64,000 nucleotides of DNA from Candidatus Thiodiazotropha sp. LNASS1 (GTDB lineage: Bacteria; Pseudomonadota; Gammaproteobacteria; Chromatiales; Chromatiaceae): NCBI RefSeq assembly GCF_964212655.1, contig NZ_OZ156465.1:3534001-3598000 (forward strand), read 5' to 3'. The notes beneath the pieces are model-generated. The model worked only from the letters and a program-made list of their open reading frames with translations, made no database searches and was not told the origin of the DNA. Shown here in pieces: positions 55,233-63,743 of the stretch; the first letter of the stretch is position 1; the number at the start of each line of letters is the position of its first letter. The translations under genes and the position numbers were made by a program.

Positions 55233-56426
55233 CTACTCCTTACGACGCCGAACCCCTAACCGTACCGATTTCCTGCCGAACTTATCGCTTACCGCATCCA
55301 TGGTTTGGTACAGACGCTCCTGTTTGGGGTCGTAGTCAGTCGTTATCTCATCAAACAGGTCAGCCTGCTCCGCAGCCTTGGTGGCACCGCAATCCCAGCC
55401 ACTGACACCCAGACCTACCAGTCGCACCGGTCGTCCGGCCCATTGTTCGGACTGATAGAGCTCCCATGCCTGTTGAAAGATCTCCTGGTCCGCCGATGTC
55501 GGCGTCGCCAGGGTCCGGCTTCGGGTATGGGTCTCGAATCCTTGAAAGCGTATTTTGACCGTCACAATACTCCCCCTGCGGCCCTCCTGGCGGGCGATGT
55601 AGCCCACCTCCTGTGCCGCCCAGTGCAGGGTATCGCGCACAATCTCCGGATCGGTGATGTCTTCATTGAAGGTGGTCTCTTTGGAGATTGATTTGCGCTC
55701 GCTATCGAGGTGAACTTTGTCCGAGGCGATGCCATGAGCCTGCTCATGGATTTTAGTGCCGGCCAGGCCGCCCAGGTGACGCCTCAATTCCAGCAGGGAT
55801 AGTCGACGCACATCGGCCACCGTTCGCAGGCCGATACGTTGAAGAACCGGGGCGCTTTTCGCACCCAATCCACGCAGGACGGTCAGGGGTTGGGGATCGA
55901 GGAAGGCTTGTACTTGATCCGCCAGTACGATGGTGAGGCCATCAGGTTTCTGGTAGTCGGAGGCAAGCTTGGCGATCAGGCGATTGGGTCCGATACCAAC
56001 CGATGCGGTCAATCCCACACACTCCAGAATAACCGACTTGGCGCGGCGTCCGATAACCTCGGGGGGGCCGGTCAGGCGCTGCATGCCGGAGATATCCAGG
56101 AAGGCCTCGTCCACTGAGACCTTCTCCACAGCCGGGGAGATACTCTCCAGGGCCTGCATGATCTGTCGCGAAACCTCTCCATAACGGGCCATGCTGGGAC
56201 GCAGATAGACCGTCTCCGGCGGCAATCGACGGACGGCCTCGCTAATCGGCATGGCCGAGTGTACGCCATAGCGCCGGGCCTCATAGGAACAGGTAGCGAC
56301 CACGCCGCGTTTGCCCGGTTTCGCACCCACGACCAGCGGGCGTCCCTGATACTCAGGGTGGTCTCGTTGCTCGATGGATGCAAAGAATGCATCCAGGTCG
56401 ATATGCATTATCAGTCGTTGGGCCAT
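55233..56426 (-). CDS. dinB: DNA polymerase IV (Y family)
   Basis: This 397-residue translesion polymerase has the Y-family metal motifs MHIDLDAFFASIEQ and KVSVDEAFLDISG. It has a helix-hairpin-helix region (GLGAKSAPVLQRIGLRTVAD) and a C-terminal little-finger domain. It bypasses DNA damage with low fidelity and in many bacteria belongs to the SOS response. It overlaps the upstream DUF429 gene by 16 bases, so the two are probably cotranscribed. I saw no LexA box immediately upstream. Confidence 0.95.
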   Translation of the reverse strand: MAQRLIMHIDLDAFFASIEQRDHPEYQGRPLVVGAKPGKRGVVATCSYEARRYGVHSAMPISEAVRRLPPETVYLRPSMARYGEVSRQIMQALESISPAVEKVSVDEAFLDISGMQRLTGPPEVIGRRAKSVILECVGLTASVGIGPNRLIAKLASDYQKPDGLTIVLADQVQAFLDPQPLTVLRGLGAKSAPVLQRIGLRTVADVRRLSLLELRRHLGGLAGTKIHEQAHGIASDKVHLDSERKSISKETTFNEDITDPEIVRDTLHWAAQEVGYIARQEGRRGSIVTVKIRFQGFETHTRSRTLATPTSADQEIFQQAWELYQSEQWAGRPVRLVGLGVSGWDCGATKAAEQADLFDEITTDYDPKQERLYQTMDAVSDKFGRKSVRLGVRRRKE

Positions 56427-57139
56427 ATTTTGCAGTATATAAACACGATCTCCATGATCAATCCGAGCTCGTCCTTTTCCGTCATAGTGGGTAAGGAGAC
56501 AAGTCTTTCTGCATATGATGCGCTTACCGCGCCGACCAGTGCATCCAGGATATCATCATCTGCGAGATCCTTTTTTCTCCAGCTATGGCGTGCTTCGCCT
56601 ACGATCGTTTGGATGTGGGGAAGATGGCGTTTGAGAAGTGCAAACCGCTCCGATTGACCCGGTGGCTTCTTCTTATTGTGGGCCATTGGTCGGCCGTTAT
56701 TGAGGGTACAAAAACAGACTTCCGGGTGCATCTCTCTCAATTTTCCGGGTTCGGGCAGTTCACGGATCAGCCGGTCCGCCTCAGCGATCTTTGCTACGAT
56801 CCCCCAACTCTGTCGCGATAGTCTTCTCCCGGTCACCGAATGGTTGACGGCACTCCCCTCCTGGTAGCTCATACATTCGAGTACCTGACGACAGGGGACA
56901 GGGAAGACACTCGATGCCCTTGGACCCAGTAACCTTCTTGCATCACGATCACACTTTCGTTCTTCCTCACCAAACGATTTCAGACCAATCGGTATATCGA
57001 TCAAGGTGAGATCCGAAGCAGTGATGGTGTTGCGTAGTGCCTGCAGGTGCTCGACCACGCCAAGCCTGAATCGTGCCGAGTCCAAGAGTTGAGCGAAAAA
57101 CCAGCCTCGGCGACAACCGTCGATGCCGACGACGTTCAT
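56411..57139 (-). CDS. DUF429 (predicted RNase H-like) protein
   Basis: This 242-residue protein is of the DUF429 family, predicted to adopt an RNase H-like fold. The start MNVVGIDGCRRGWFF and the segment LIDIPIGL supply acidic residues, and EMHPEVCFCTLN is characteristic. The ATG at 57139 was chosen because it opens directly on the conserved VGIDG strand. It overlaps dinB by 16 bases, which hints at a link to nucleic-acid metabolism. The biochemical activity is not established. Confidence 0.82.
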   Translation of the reverse strand: MNVVGIDGCRRGWFFAQLLDSARFRLGVVEHLQALRNTITASDLTLIDIPIGLKSFGEEERKCDRDARRLLGPRASSVFPVPCRQVLECMSYQEGSAVNHSVTGRRLSRQSWGIVAKIAEADRLIRELPEPGKLREMHPEVCFCTLNNGRPMAHNKKKPPGQSERFALLKRHLPHIQTIVGEARHSWRKKDLADDDILDALVGAVSASYAERLVSLPTMTEKDELGLIMEIVFIYCKIWPND

Positions 57140-57209
57140 CGTTCTGTCCCTGGCGGATGGGCGAAGCGGCAATGCATATGATCAGTATAACCTGCCCTGA
57201 TCCTACACT

Positions 57210-58535
57210 TTAAAATCGAATCTCTTGCGCAGCCGTTTTAACGCTATCACCGCGGCTATTGACAAAGGCCTGGTTGCGCCCGGCGTTCTTGGCCGCGTAA
57301 AGGGCCTTGTCGGCATGGCCGAGAAGGGTGTTGAGGTCGTCGCCGGGGTGATCGTCCACACAAGCAAGACCGATGCTCACTGTGACCCCGATGCCGACAG
57401 GGTTGAGCTTCTCCACTGCCATGCGAAGATCTTCGGCGCGGGCCGGTATTTCAGGACCATGGGCGATGACGACAAATTCCTCGCCGCCAAAACGGGCGGG
57501 TAAACCGTCATTGAAGCGGCGGTTCAGTAGTCTGCCCAGCGCCATCAGCACCTTGTCGCCCATCAGGTGGCCATTAGTATCGTTGATGCGCTTGAAGTGG
57601 TCCAGATCGATAATCAGTACCCAGCCGTTTTCGATACTGGAGAGAAATCGCTGGCCTTCGTCCACCAGATAGCGTCGATTGCGAGTGCCTGTGAGGGCGT
57701 CTGTGGTGGCAATCCTCTCCATGTCCACCGTTTGACGAAGCAGGGCGTCATACTGATATTTGACTAGCAACAATGAGCGTATCCGTGCCATGACAACCTC
57801 TTCCACCAGGGGTTTGATGACGAAGTCGTTGGCGCCGGCATTGAAGACCTCCACCTGGGTATGCGTCTCATCGTTGCCGGTGGTTACCAGTACCGGCAGT
57901 TCCTGCTGAGAGTAGTGCATGCGTACCCGCAGGAAATAGAGCAGATCGCCACCGGTCATTTCACCCTTCAGATGGAAGTCGGTGATTACCAGGTCAAAAC
58001 CTTTTGCACGTTGAGTCCGGGCGCTTTCAAGCAGGGATTGAGCCTCTTCCACCGAGGTGACGTGCAGGACCTCCATGCCGTGCTGTTCCATTATCTGTCG
58101 GGTGACGGTGGCGGCAGTCATGCTGTCCTCGATGTATAGGATGCGACCACAGAGATCGGGGTTCCGTTCCATGAATGATTTGATGAACTGTCCGAAGGCC
58201 TTGAAGCCGAGAGCCTTGTCAAAATAATCGGTGACGCCTGCATTAAAACCTTCGTGCAGCAGACGCTGATCGGCATCAGAGGAGACCACGATGACGGGAG
58301 TATAGCGATTACGCTTACTGGAGCGGATGCTGCGGCAGAAATCCAAACCGTCCATGTCAGGAAGCAGTAAGGCGGTGGTTATCAATGAATAGCGGTCTTG
58401 TTCAATGAGTTCCAGTGCCTTGGTGGCGCTGGCACAGCTGGTGATAATGATCTCAGGCATGGCTATCTGCAGCCGCCGGGTAAGTACTTCGCGAGCGGCA
58501 CTGGAGCTATCCACCAGCATGATACTGTTGCCCAT
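57210..58535 (-). CDS. Double-receiver diguanylate cyclase (REC-REC-GGDEF)
   Basis: This 441-residue cytoplasmic regulator resembles the PleD architecture. The first receiver (about 5-120) has Ala55 where the phospho-accepting Asp is expected (LITTALLLPDMDG), so it is probably a non-phosphorylated adaptor. The second receiver (about 130-255) keeps Asp in FDLVITDFHL. The GGDEF domain (about 270-425) has an intact FGGEEF. Phosphorylation of the second receiver would be expected to drive dimerisation and c-di-GMP synthesis. No kinase gene is adjacent. Confidence 0.92.
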   Translation of the reverse strand: MGNSIMLVDSSSAAREVLTRRLQIAMPEIIITSCASATKALELIEQDRYSLITTALLLPDMDGLDFCRSIRSSKRNRYTPVIVVSSDADQRLLHEGFNAGVTDYFDKALGFKAFGQFIKSFMERNPDLCGRILYIEDSMTAATVTRQIMEQHGMEVLHVTSVEEAQSLLESARTQRAKGFDLVITDFHLKGEMTGGDLLYFLRVRMHYSQQELPVLVTTGNDETHTQVEVFNAGANDFVIKPLVEEVVMARIRSLLLVKYQYDALLRQTVDMERIATTDALTGTRNRRYLVDEGQRFLSSIENGWVLIIDLDHFKRINDTNGHLMGDKVLMALGRLLNRRFNDGLPARFGGEEFVVIAHGPEIPARAEDLRMAVEKLNPVGIGVTVSIGLACVDDHPGDDLNTLLGHADKALYAAKNAGRNQAFVNSRGDSVKTAAQEIRF

Positions 58536-59006
58536 ACTTTTCTCACAATCCTATGATCGGATAGTTACATCATTTTCCTATACCAACCACGGGCGCTTGC
58601 AATAATTGTGCAGAATGCGCGGTTGGTAGCCGTCAGGGGAGCAGCGCATGCCTGCTCTGTCCTTGAGTAGAAGCCGTACTTAAATATTTCATTCAGTTTG
58701 GGTTAACCCGGCACCCCAGACTTGGAGGAGTGGTGAAGGACGCGGGAATTATAAAGCCGCAGCCCGCCAGCTCCAATCAGGATCCATCTCTTCATCCTAT
58801 CCTTTGAAGAGTATGGGCAGATCCTGACCTCAGAAAGGATAAATGCCCTGTTTACCCAAGTCCAGTGATAGATCTCCGAATGTTCACTAATCCTCTAATG
58901 TACACTGTTCTCCTGCTGGAGCGGGTGCAAATTCACAATGAAATAAAAGTTAACTTCAAACATTATTTCTGCGACTACCCGGGATCGAGATATGCTTGGC
59001 GGCAGT
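58536..59006. other. Intergenic region, no gene recognised
   Basis: This region lies upstream of the double-receiver cyclase and downstream of tonB, both minus strand. It presumably contains the cyclase promoter. No other element was seen. Confidence 0.4.
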
Positions 59007-59735
59007 TCAGCGAAGTCCATAGTTGATGGGAATGGTGAACTCCCATTGATCACGTTTAAACTCCTCGGGAAAGGGCAATCTGCCGCTGATCTTCTCAACC
59101 GCTCGACGAGCGGCCGTATCTAGCAATTTGCTGCCTGAACTCTCGACGATTCGCAAGGCCCCGATGACACCGTCCCGGCGGACGGTAAAACCCACCAACA
59201 CCTCACCCTCCTGGCGCAGGCGCACGGCCCGACGGGGATAACCTTTGTTGTTTTCGATCGCCTTGCGCAGTGCGGCCTTGTACTCCTCCTCGAGGCGCCG
59301 GATCAGGCCCATATCGATGGCAGGTGCGACCGGTAGCGGTGTCTGCTTTAGCGGTTTAATGGGTTGTTCCACTGGCGGTGGTTTGGGCCTGGGCTTCGGT
59401 TCAGGCCTGGGCTTGGGTTTCGGTACTGGCTTGGGCGCCGGTATTGGCTTGGGCTTGGGCGGTGGCGGCTCGACCACTTCCGGCTCCGGTTCTGGCTCCA
59501 CAACAGGCTCTGGTTCCTGGATAGGCTCCGGTTCAGGTTCAGGTTCCGGTTCAGGTTCCGGTTCAGGTTCCGGTTCGGGTGGAGGAGGGGGTGGCTGAAA
59601 CATCTCAAGGCGCACTGCCAGCCGGGTTTCCGCGGCGCTATCGCTGGGTAGCTGGGCGACGCCGGTCAATACCAGTGCCAGCAGCCCCAAATGGATCATG
59701 GCGGAGATGAGGAATGCCGGTGTATGGGTGCTCAT
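59007..59735 (-). CDS. tonB: TonB energy-transducing protein
   Basis: This 242-residue periplasm-spanning protein has one N-terminal membrane helix (about 8-28), a long Pro-Glu then Pro-Lys linker (about 50-125), and a C-terminal domain (about 155-242) with [20 protein letters not shown] and [14 protein letters not shown]. It transmits proton-motive force from ExbB-ExbD to TonB-dependent receptors. The linker is encoded by tandem 12-bp DNA repeats, so its length may vary. Its start overlaps the exbD stop by four bases. Confidence 0.93.
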   Translation of the reverse strand: MSTHTPAFLISAMIHLGLLALVLTGVAQLPSDSAAETRLAVRLEMFQPPPPPPEPEPEPEPEPEPEPEPEPIQEPEPVVEPEPEPEVVEPPPPKPKPIPAPKPVPKPKPRPEPKPRPKPPPVEQPIKPLKQTPLPVAPAIDMGLIRRLEEEYKAALRKAIENNKGYPRRAVRLRQEGEVLVGFTVRRDGVIGALRIVESSGSKLLDTAARRAVEKISGRLPFPEEFKRDQWEFTIPINYGLR

Positions 59736-60109
59736 CGACTGCCGCGCGCAACGATAGAGAGCGTCTCCAGGTTATTCGCTTTGAGAAGATCAACGACTGT
59801 CACGAAACGTTCGAAGCGTACCGACTTGTCCACGTAGAGAACTACCGGAGTTTGTTCATAGAGTGTGCTCAGCTGTTCCCCAAGCGCATCCTTGTCTAGC
59901 GCAATCTGATTGAAGAAGATCTGCTCATTGGCGTCGATGGTAATCTCAACGCCCTCTATATCGCTGAGCGTTTCAGCGTGTTCAGCCTCGGGCAGATCGA
60001 GGGTGATCTTACCTTGATAGATGAAGGTCGCGGTGGTCAACACAATCGCCAGCAACACCAGCATGATGTCGATGAAAGGGATGACGTTGACAGTGTCGAT
60101 GCGTTTCAT
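59732..60109 (-). CDS. exbD: ExbD proton-channel subunit
   Basis: This 125-residue protein has a single N-terminal membrane helix ([20 protein letters not shown]) with the key Asp in FIDIML, and a periplasmic domain. It forms the proton channel with ExbB that energises TonB. The ATG at 60109 overlaps the exbB stop (ATGA), and the start of tonB overlaps its own stop. Confidence 0.95.
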   Translation of the reverse strand: MKRIDTVNVIPFIDIMLVLLAIVLTTATFIYQGKITLDLPEAEHAETLSDIEGVEITIDANEQIFFNQIALDKDALGEQLSTLYEQTPVVLYVDKSVRFERFVTVVDLLKANNLETLSIVARGSR

Positions 60110-60531
60110 GATCGTTGTAACCGCTTCCAACGTTCAGTGATGACGTCGACCTTACGCAGCAGGGCATTGTAGAAAAGGATCGCCGGAATCGCCACCACCA
60201 GTCCCATGGCGGTCGCCTTCAATGCCAGGGCCAGTCCGAGCATGATCGTCGCCGGTTCGATATCACCGCCCTGACCCAGGTCGTAGAAGGTGATCAATAT
60301 CCCCAGTACCGTGCCGAGCAGGCCGATGTAAGGTGCATTGGCGCCGATGGAGGCAATGGTCGTCAGGTGCGCGGTAAGCGCTATATTGAGGGTGTCTGGG
60401 TGGTCATAGTCAGCGAGACTGATTCGGGCGAAGAAGAGGTAGCGTTCGATGACGAACCAGACCATGACGAAGCTCATCAGGCCGAGCAGCCCAAAGATAA
60501 AGATATCGAGATATTGTTTTACAAACTCCAC
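60106..60531 (-). CDS. exbB: ExbB proton-channel subunit
   Basis: This 141-residue protein belongs to the MotA/TolQ/ExbB family. It has three membrane segments and the conserved cytoplasmic/TM2 region ANAPYIGLLGTVLGILITFY. The GTG at 60531 was chosen because GGAGG lies four bases upstream; the longer frame starts at a TTG without such a site. It is at the head of exbB-exbD-tonB, downstream of the TonB-dependent receptor gene. Confidence 0.93.
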   Translation of the reverse strand: MEFVKQYLDIFIFGLLGLMSFVMVWFVIERYLFFARISLADYDHPDTLNIALTAHLTTIASIGANAPYIGLLGTVLGILITFYDLGQGGDIEPATIMLGLALALKATAMGLVVAIPAILFYNALLRKVDVITERWKRLQRS

Positions 60532-60821
60532 AAAGCCTCCGACTGCAATCCCGGAAAAAAACAAGGGCCGAGATCATATTTGGATGATGCCTGATTGTAG
60601 ACCCTGAGGTCCACTCACCCAAAACCGATCAGTCGGCCCATACCGAGGATATAAACCCTTTTTTCCTGAGTTACGATCCGTTCCCTTGCGAAGGTAGGGG
60701 CAGGTTATGAACTCCAAGAAACTCAATCTAACTGAAATATTCTTTATAACTCCCGGCACCTCCATAGGTGTTCGAAACAGGGCCTGTTAACACTCATCCA
60801 ATCGACCCTAACTGCTTTCAC

Positions 60822-63128
60822 TCAGTAGAACCTGTAACTGAGCCCCGCCCAGAATGCCCGTGGCGAGCCGGGTGAGAGGAAACGAGGATCTTCATAATCG
60901 TCACCCAGTACCTCGTCGGCTTCGCCATAGAGGCCGAAGGTTTCGTACTCGGTGTCGAACAGGTTATCCACCTTGGCGAACAATTTGAGATTGGCGGTAG
61001 CCACATATTCGCCGCGGATGTTGACCACACTGTAGCCGTCGATCTCCTCATCAAGATTGGCCTCGTCACCACGCAATACGATATCCGAGCTGTACTGGAG
61101 ATCGGCGCCCAGTGAGAACTTGGATGTCATGCGATAGGTCAGGCCGGCCTTGAGCAGGTTCTCCGGCAGTCCGGGTAGACGGTCACCGGGTTGCACAGCG
61201 AGTTCACCATCTATCGCAAAGGGATTGTTGGGACTGGCGATGGTCAGGTTATCCTCGAACGTGGCTTTCAGGCGGGTGTAGCTCAGGAACCAGTCGAGCC
61301 GGTTGTCGACCAGGCTGCCATTCAGGCTGAGTTCAATCCCCTGACGTCGGGTTTCGCCTACATTGTCGAAGAATCCCTCATTGGTCAAGGCACCGGCGCT
61401 GATGAAAAGGATGTCATCCTCATTGACGGTCTGAAACAACCCGACATGCCACTCCAGCCCCGCCCGGGAGCCCCGGACACCGGCCTCCCAGGTTTTTGCC
61501 ACGACTTGATCCAACGGCGGATCGGAGAGGAAAGCGTTGGGCAGGCGGCAGGGATCCTCGGGATCGGCACAGGTCAGCTCCATGGCCGTGGGGGCGCGGT
61601 TAGATTCACTGTAGCCGGCATACAGGTTGATTCCCTCTCTCAGGTCGTAGGCGAGGCCCACGGCCGGATTGAAGCGAGTGAAGCTGTGATCCCCGTTCAG
61701 GGCTGTGCCCAACTGGTCGCGCAGTTTGATCTCGGTCTTGTTCCAGCGGCCGGAGAGGGTCAGAGCGAGCTTTTCGTTATAGGACCATGTATCGGTAAAG
61801 TAAAATGAGAGATTCTTGGTTTCGGTCTCCACCTCGGTGAAACTCTCCTCGACGAAGATGCCGCTGCCGATCGCCTTACGGCTGTCGTCGAGGCTGCCGA
61901 GTTCCGTATCGGAGGAGAAGTCCACCTCGCTGCGGTCAGCCGCGATGCCCACGATCAATTGGTTTTCCCTGCCCCCCAGGGGTTGCAGAAAGGCTGTCTG
62001 CAGGCTCAAACCAAAGGTGTCCTGATCACTCTCGGAGCGGTTCACGGTACCACCCTCGACCTCATCGTCAGCTAGGATAGGATTGCCATCCTGATCGAAG
62101 ACAAGCTCCTCCTCGTCTTCCTCCTCTTCACAGACGAAGCCTGCGTTTTCGCTCTCCTCGCACTCTTCGAAATCGGAATCGTCACCGTTGAGCGTGTCGA
62201 TCTGACTGTTGCGATAGTAGACCGCACCCTCCAACACAACCTCGTCACCCAGAAAGCGTTGTCCCCCCAGGCGCAGCAGTGTCGCCTCCTGGTCGGTGAT
62301 ATCGGGACGGGTGAAGATCGTCTCCCGGTCCTCCTCCAGCAGGTCCGCCGGCAGTGCTCCGTTGCCTATCAGGTTGCTGTCGCTCAGGCTTAGGGTCAGG
62401 TCGAGGGATCCCGCTTCTCCCTGCCAGGCCAGGTTGCCGAAGAGCTGATTCGATTCCGAAGGGGAGTGGTCACGCCAGCCGTCCTCATCGAAGTAGTTGC
62501 CGGTGATGAAGTAACCCAGGTTGTCCTGTCTGCCGCCGATGCTGGCCTGGGCCGTATAACGGCCGAACGAGCCGCCGGTGATCTCAACCTCGGCGCCAGG
62601 GTGGGTGAAGCCATTCTTGGTGCGTACCGAGAGGGCGCCACCCAGGGTATTGAGCCCGAACAGGGGATTGGAGCCCGACATCAGGTTGACTCCCGCAATG
62701 GCGGACTCGGGAATCACCGACCAATTGACGGTATCGCCGAAGGGTTCATTGATGCGCACGCCATCCATATAGACCGACATGCCCTGGGGCAGTCCGATCA
62801 GGGGCGAGGCTACGAAGCCCCGATAGAGCAGATCCGATTGCAGGGGATTGTTCTGCGCCTCGTTTAAAAAGACGCTGCCGAATCGCTGGTTCAGAAACTC
62901 GGAGAGATCGAGGCTCTGCAGCTGCCGCAGATCATCGTCAGTGGCGATCTCGGTATGCATCGGCAGACGGGTGCGTTCGATCTCGACCCCGTGCAGCGGG
63001 GTGGTGCTGATTACATCGATCGACGGTAAGCGTTCGTCCGCCCACCCTGTCCCGGAGCCCGTCAGGACGAGGGAGGCGGTGAACAGCAACCTATTGTGGT
63101 TTGTCTGTCGAAGCGGAACGGCGTACAT
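60822..63128 (-). CDS. TonB-dependent outer-membrane receptor with acidic Cys-bounded loop
   Basis: This 768-residue receptor has a signal peptide (about 1-30), a plug domain (about 50-170: LLYRGFVASPLIGLPQGMSV, then YMDGVRINEPFGDTVNW) and a 22-strand-type barrel ending in FWAGLSYRFY. A strongly acidic insert (about 315-358) contains two Cys (323 and 333) and many Glu/Asp, predicted to be an extracellular loop. Energised by the downstream ExbB-ExbD-TonB, it probably imports a metal complex or another scarce nutrient. No Fur box was recognised upstream. Confidence 0.92.
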   Translation of the reverse strand: MYAVPLRQTNHNRLLFTASLVLTGSGTGWADERLPSIDVISTTPLHGVEIERTRLPMHTEIATDDDLRQLQSLDLSEFLNQRFGSVFLNEAQNNPLQSDLLYRGFVASPLIGLPQGMSVYMDGVRINEPFGDTVNWSVIPESAIAGVNLMSGSNPLFGLNTLGGALSVRTKNGFTHPGAEVEITGGSFGRYTAQASIGGRQDNLGYFITGNYFDEDGWRDHSPSESNQLFGNLAWQGEAGSLDLTLSLSDSNLIGNGALPADLLEEDRETIFTRPDITDQEATLLRLGGQRFLGDEVVLEGAVYYRNSQIDTLNGDDSDFEECEESENAGFVCEEEEDEEELVFDQDGNPILADDEVEGGTVNRSESDQDTFGLSLQTAFLQPLGGRENQLIVGIAADRSEVDFSSDTELGSLDDSRKAIGSGIFVEESFTEVETETKNLSFYFTDTWSYNEKLALTLSGRWNKTEIKLRDQLGTALNGDHSFTRFNPAVGLAYDLREGINLYAGYSESNRAPTAMELTCADPEDPCRLPNAFLSDPPLDQVVAKTWEAGVRGSRAGLEWHVGLFQTVNEDDILFISAGALTNEGFFDNVGETRRQGIELSLNGSLVDNRLDWFLSYTRLKATFEDNLTIASPNNPFAIDGELAVQPGDRLPGLPENLLKAGLTYRMTSKFSLGADLQYSSDIVLRGDEANLDEEIDGYSVVNIRGEYVATANLKLFAKVDNLFDTEYETFGLYGEADEVLGDDYEDPRFLSPGSPRAFWAGLSYRFY

Positions 63129-63328
63129 GGTCGTTTTCTCACTTTTTTGTTGACTGCTTTGAGAGAATTTATATGCCCTTCAGGCCTTGAGTTGAAGAGG
63201 AGCTTTTCTCGGGGTTTCGGGAAATTTTCCCGTACCAATTTTGAACAAATTTGAGCAGTGTCACATGTGACACCATTAAACATTGTCAACAAGTTCACGC
63301 ATTGGATCTGTATTTGGACAAATGTGGG
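63129..63328. other. Intergenic region upstream of the receptor gene
   Basis: These 200 bases should carry the receptor promoter on the minus strand. No clear operator was recognised. The REP-like repeats begin just after. Confidence 0.4.
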
Positions 63329-63344
63329 GTGCGGCTTGCCGCAC
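63329..63344. repeat. REP-like palindrome (GTGCGGC arms), copy 1
   Basis: A perfect inverted repeat with 7-base arms (GTGCGGC / GCCGCAC) around TT. Its reverse complement occurs at 63389-63404. Confidence 0.8.
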
Positions 63345-63382
63345 CAAAACGCTAGCATGGACATGGTGCGAGCGTACTTAGG

Positions 63383-63427
63383 TTTACGGTGCGGCAAGCC
63401 GCACCCTTGTATCTCTTCTGATGAATT
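63383..63427. repeat. 45-bp direct repeat containing a REP-like palindrome, copy 1
   Basis: This 45-bp unit begins TTTACGGTGCGGCAAGCC and contains the intact GTGCGGC-AA-GCCGCAC palindrome (63389-63404). It recurs at 63534-63578 with one mismatch. Confidence 0.85.
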
Positions 63428-63432
63428 AACTA

Positions 63433-63456
63433 GTTCCCACGCTCCAGCGTGGGAAC
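63433..63456. repeat. REP-like palindrome (GTTCCCACGCT arms)
   Basis: A perfect inverted repeat with 11-base arms (GTTCCCACGCT / AGCGTGGGAAC) around CC. A related palindrome with 9-base arms (TTCCCACGC / GCGTGGGAA) lies at 63493-63513. Together they form a BIME-like cluster. Confidence 0.8.
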
Positions 63457-63492
63457 TCATACCGCGTTCTATTGTGTTCCTGGATCTATGCA

Positions 63493-63513
63493 TTCCCACG
63501 CGGAGCGTGGGAA
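63493..63513. repeat. REP-like palindrome (TTCCCACGC arms)
   Basis: The 9-base arms around GGA match the core of the neighbouring 24-bp palindrome at 63433-63456, in the same sequence family. Confidence 0.8.
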
Positions 63514-63533
63514 CGAGCGTGTAACATCGTCAG

Positions 63534-63578
63534 TTTACGGTGCAGCAAGCCGCACCCTTGTATCTCTTCTGATGAATT
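63534..63578. repeat. 45-bp direct repeat, copy 2, adjoining the IS110 element
   Basis: It is identical to 63383-63427 except for one base that breaks the palindrome (GTGCAGC versus GTGCGGC). Its last bases (GATGAATTG) form a 9-base-arm inverted repeat with CAATTCATC at 63589-63597, possibly marking the junction with the insertion element. Confidence 0.75.
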
Positions 63579-63597
63579 GTTTAGCTAGCAATTCATC

Positions 63598-63743
63598 ACA
63601 CGGTGATAAGACCTGCACCGCACCCTGAGACCACGAGTCTGTTTTGTAGATACAGGCTATCACCGATTCTCTATAAACTGAATGGTATCGGAGTCCCTCC
63701 GGCATTACGGAGAGAGGCTGCATGAACAAGGTGAGTGAAGAGA
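63598..63743 (+). ncRNA. Structured leader of the IS110 element, candidate bridge RNA
   Basis: The noncoding stretch before the transposase gene can fold. CGGTGATA (63601-63608) pairs with TATCACCG (63658-63665), continued by CCTG/CAGG (63612-63615 with 63653-63656) and an inner AGAC/GTCT hairpin. A second hairpin, CTCCG/CGGAG with a 6-base loop, lies at 63697-63712. IS110 elements such as IS621 encode their bridge RNA in this noncoding end. Whether this is one is inference. The exact ends are not known. Confidence 0.5.

Noticed and set aside
59245-59651. Gly/Ser- and Arg/Phe-rich frames on the plus strand
   Set aside because: They are antisense readings of the Pro-Glu linker repeats in tonB.
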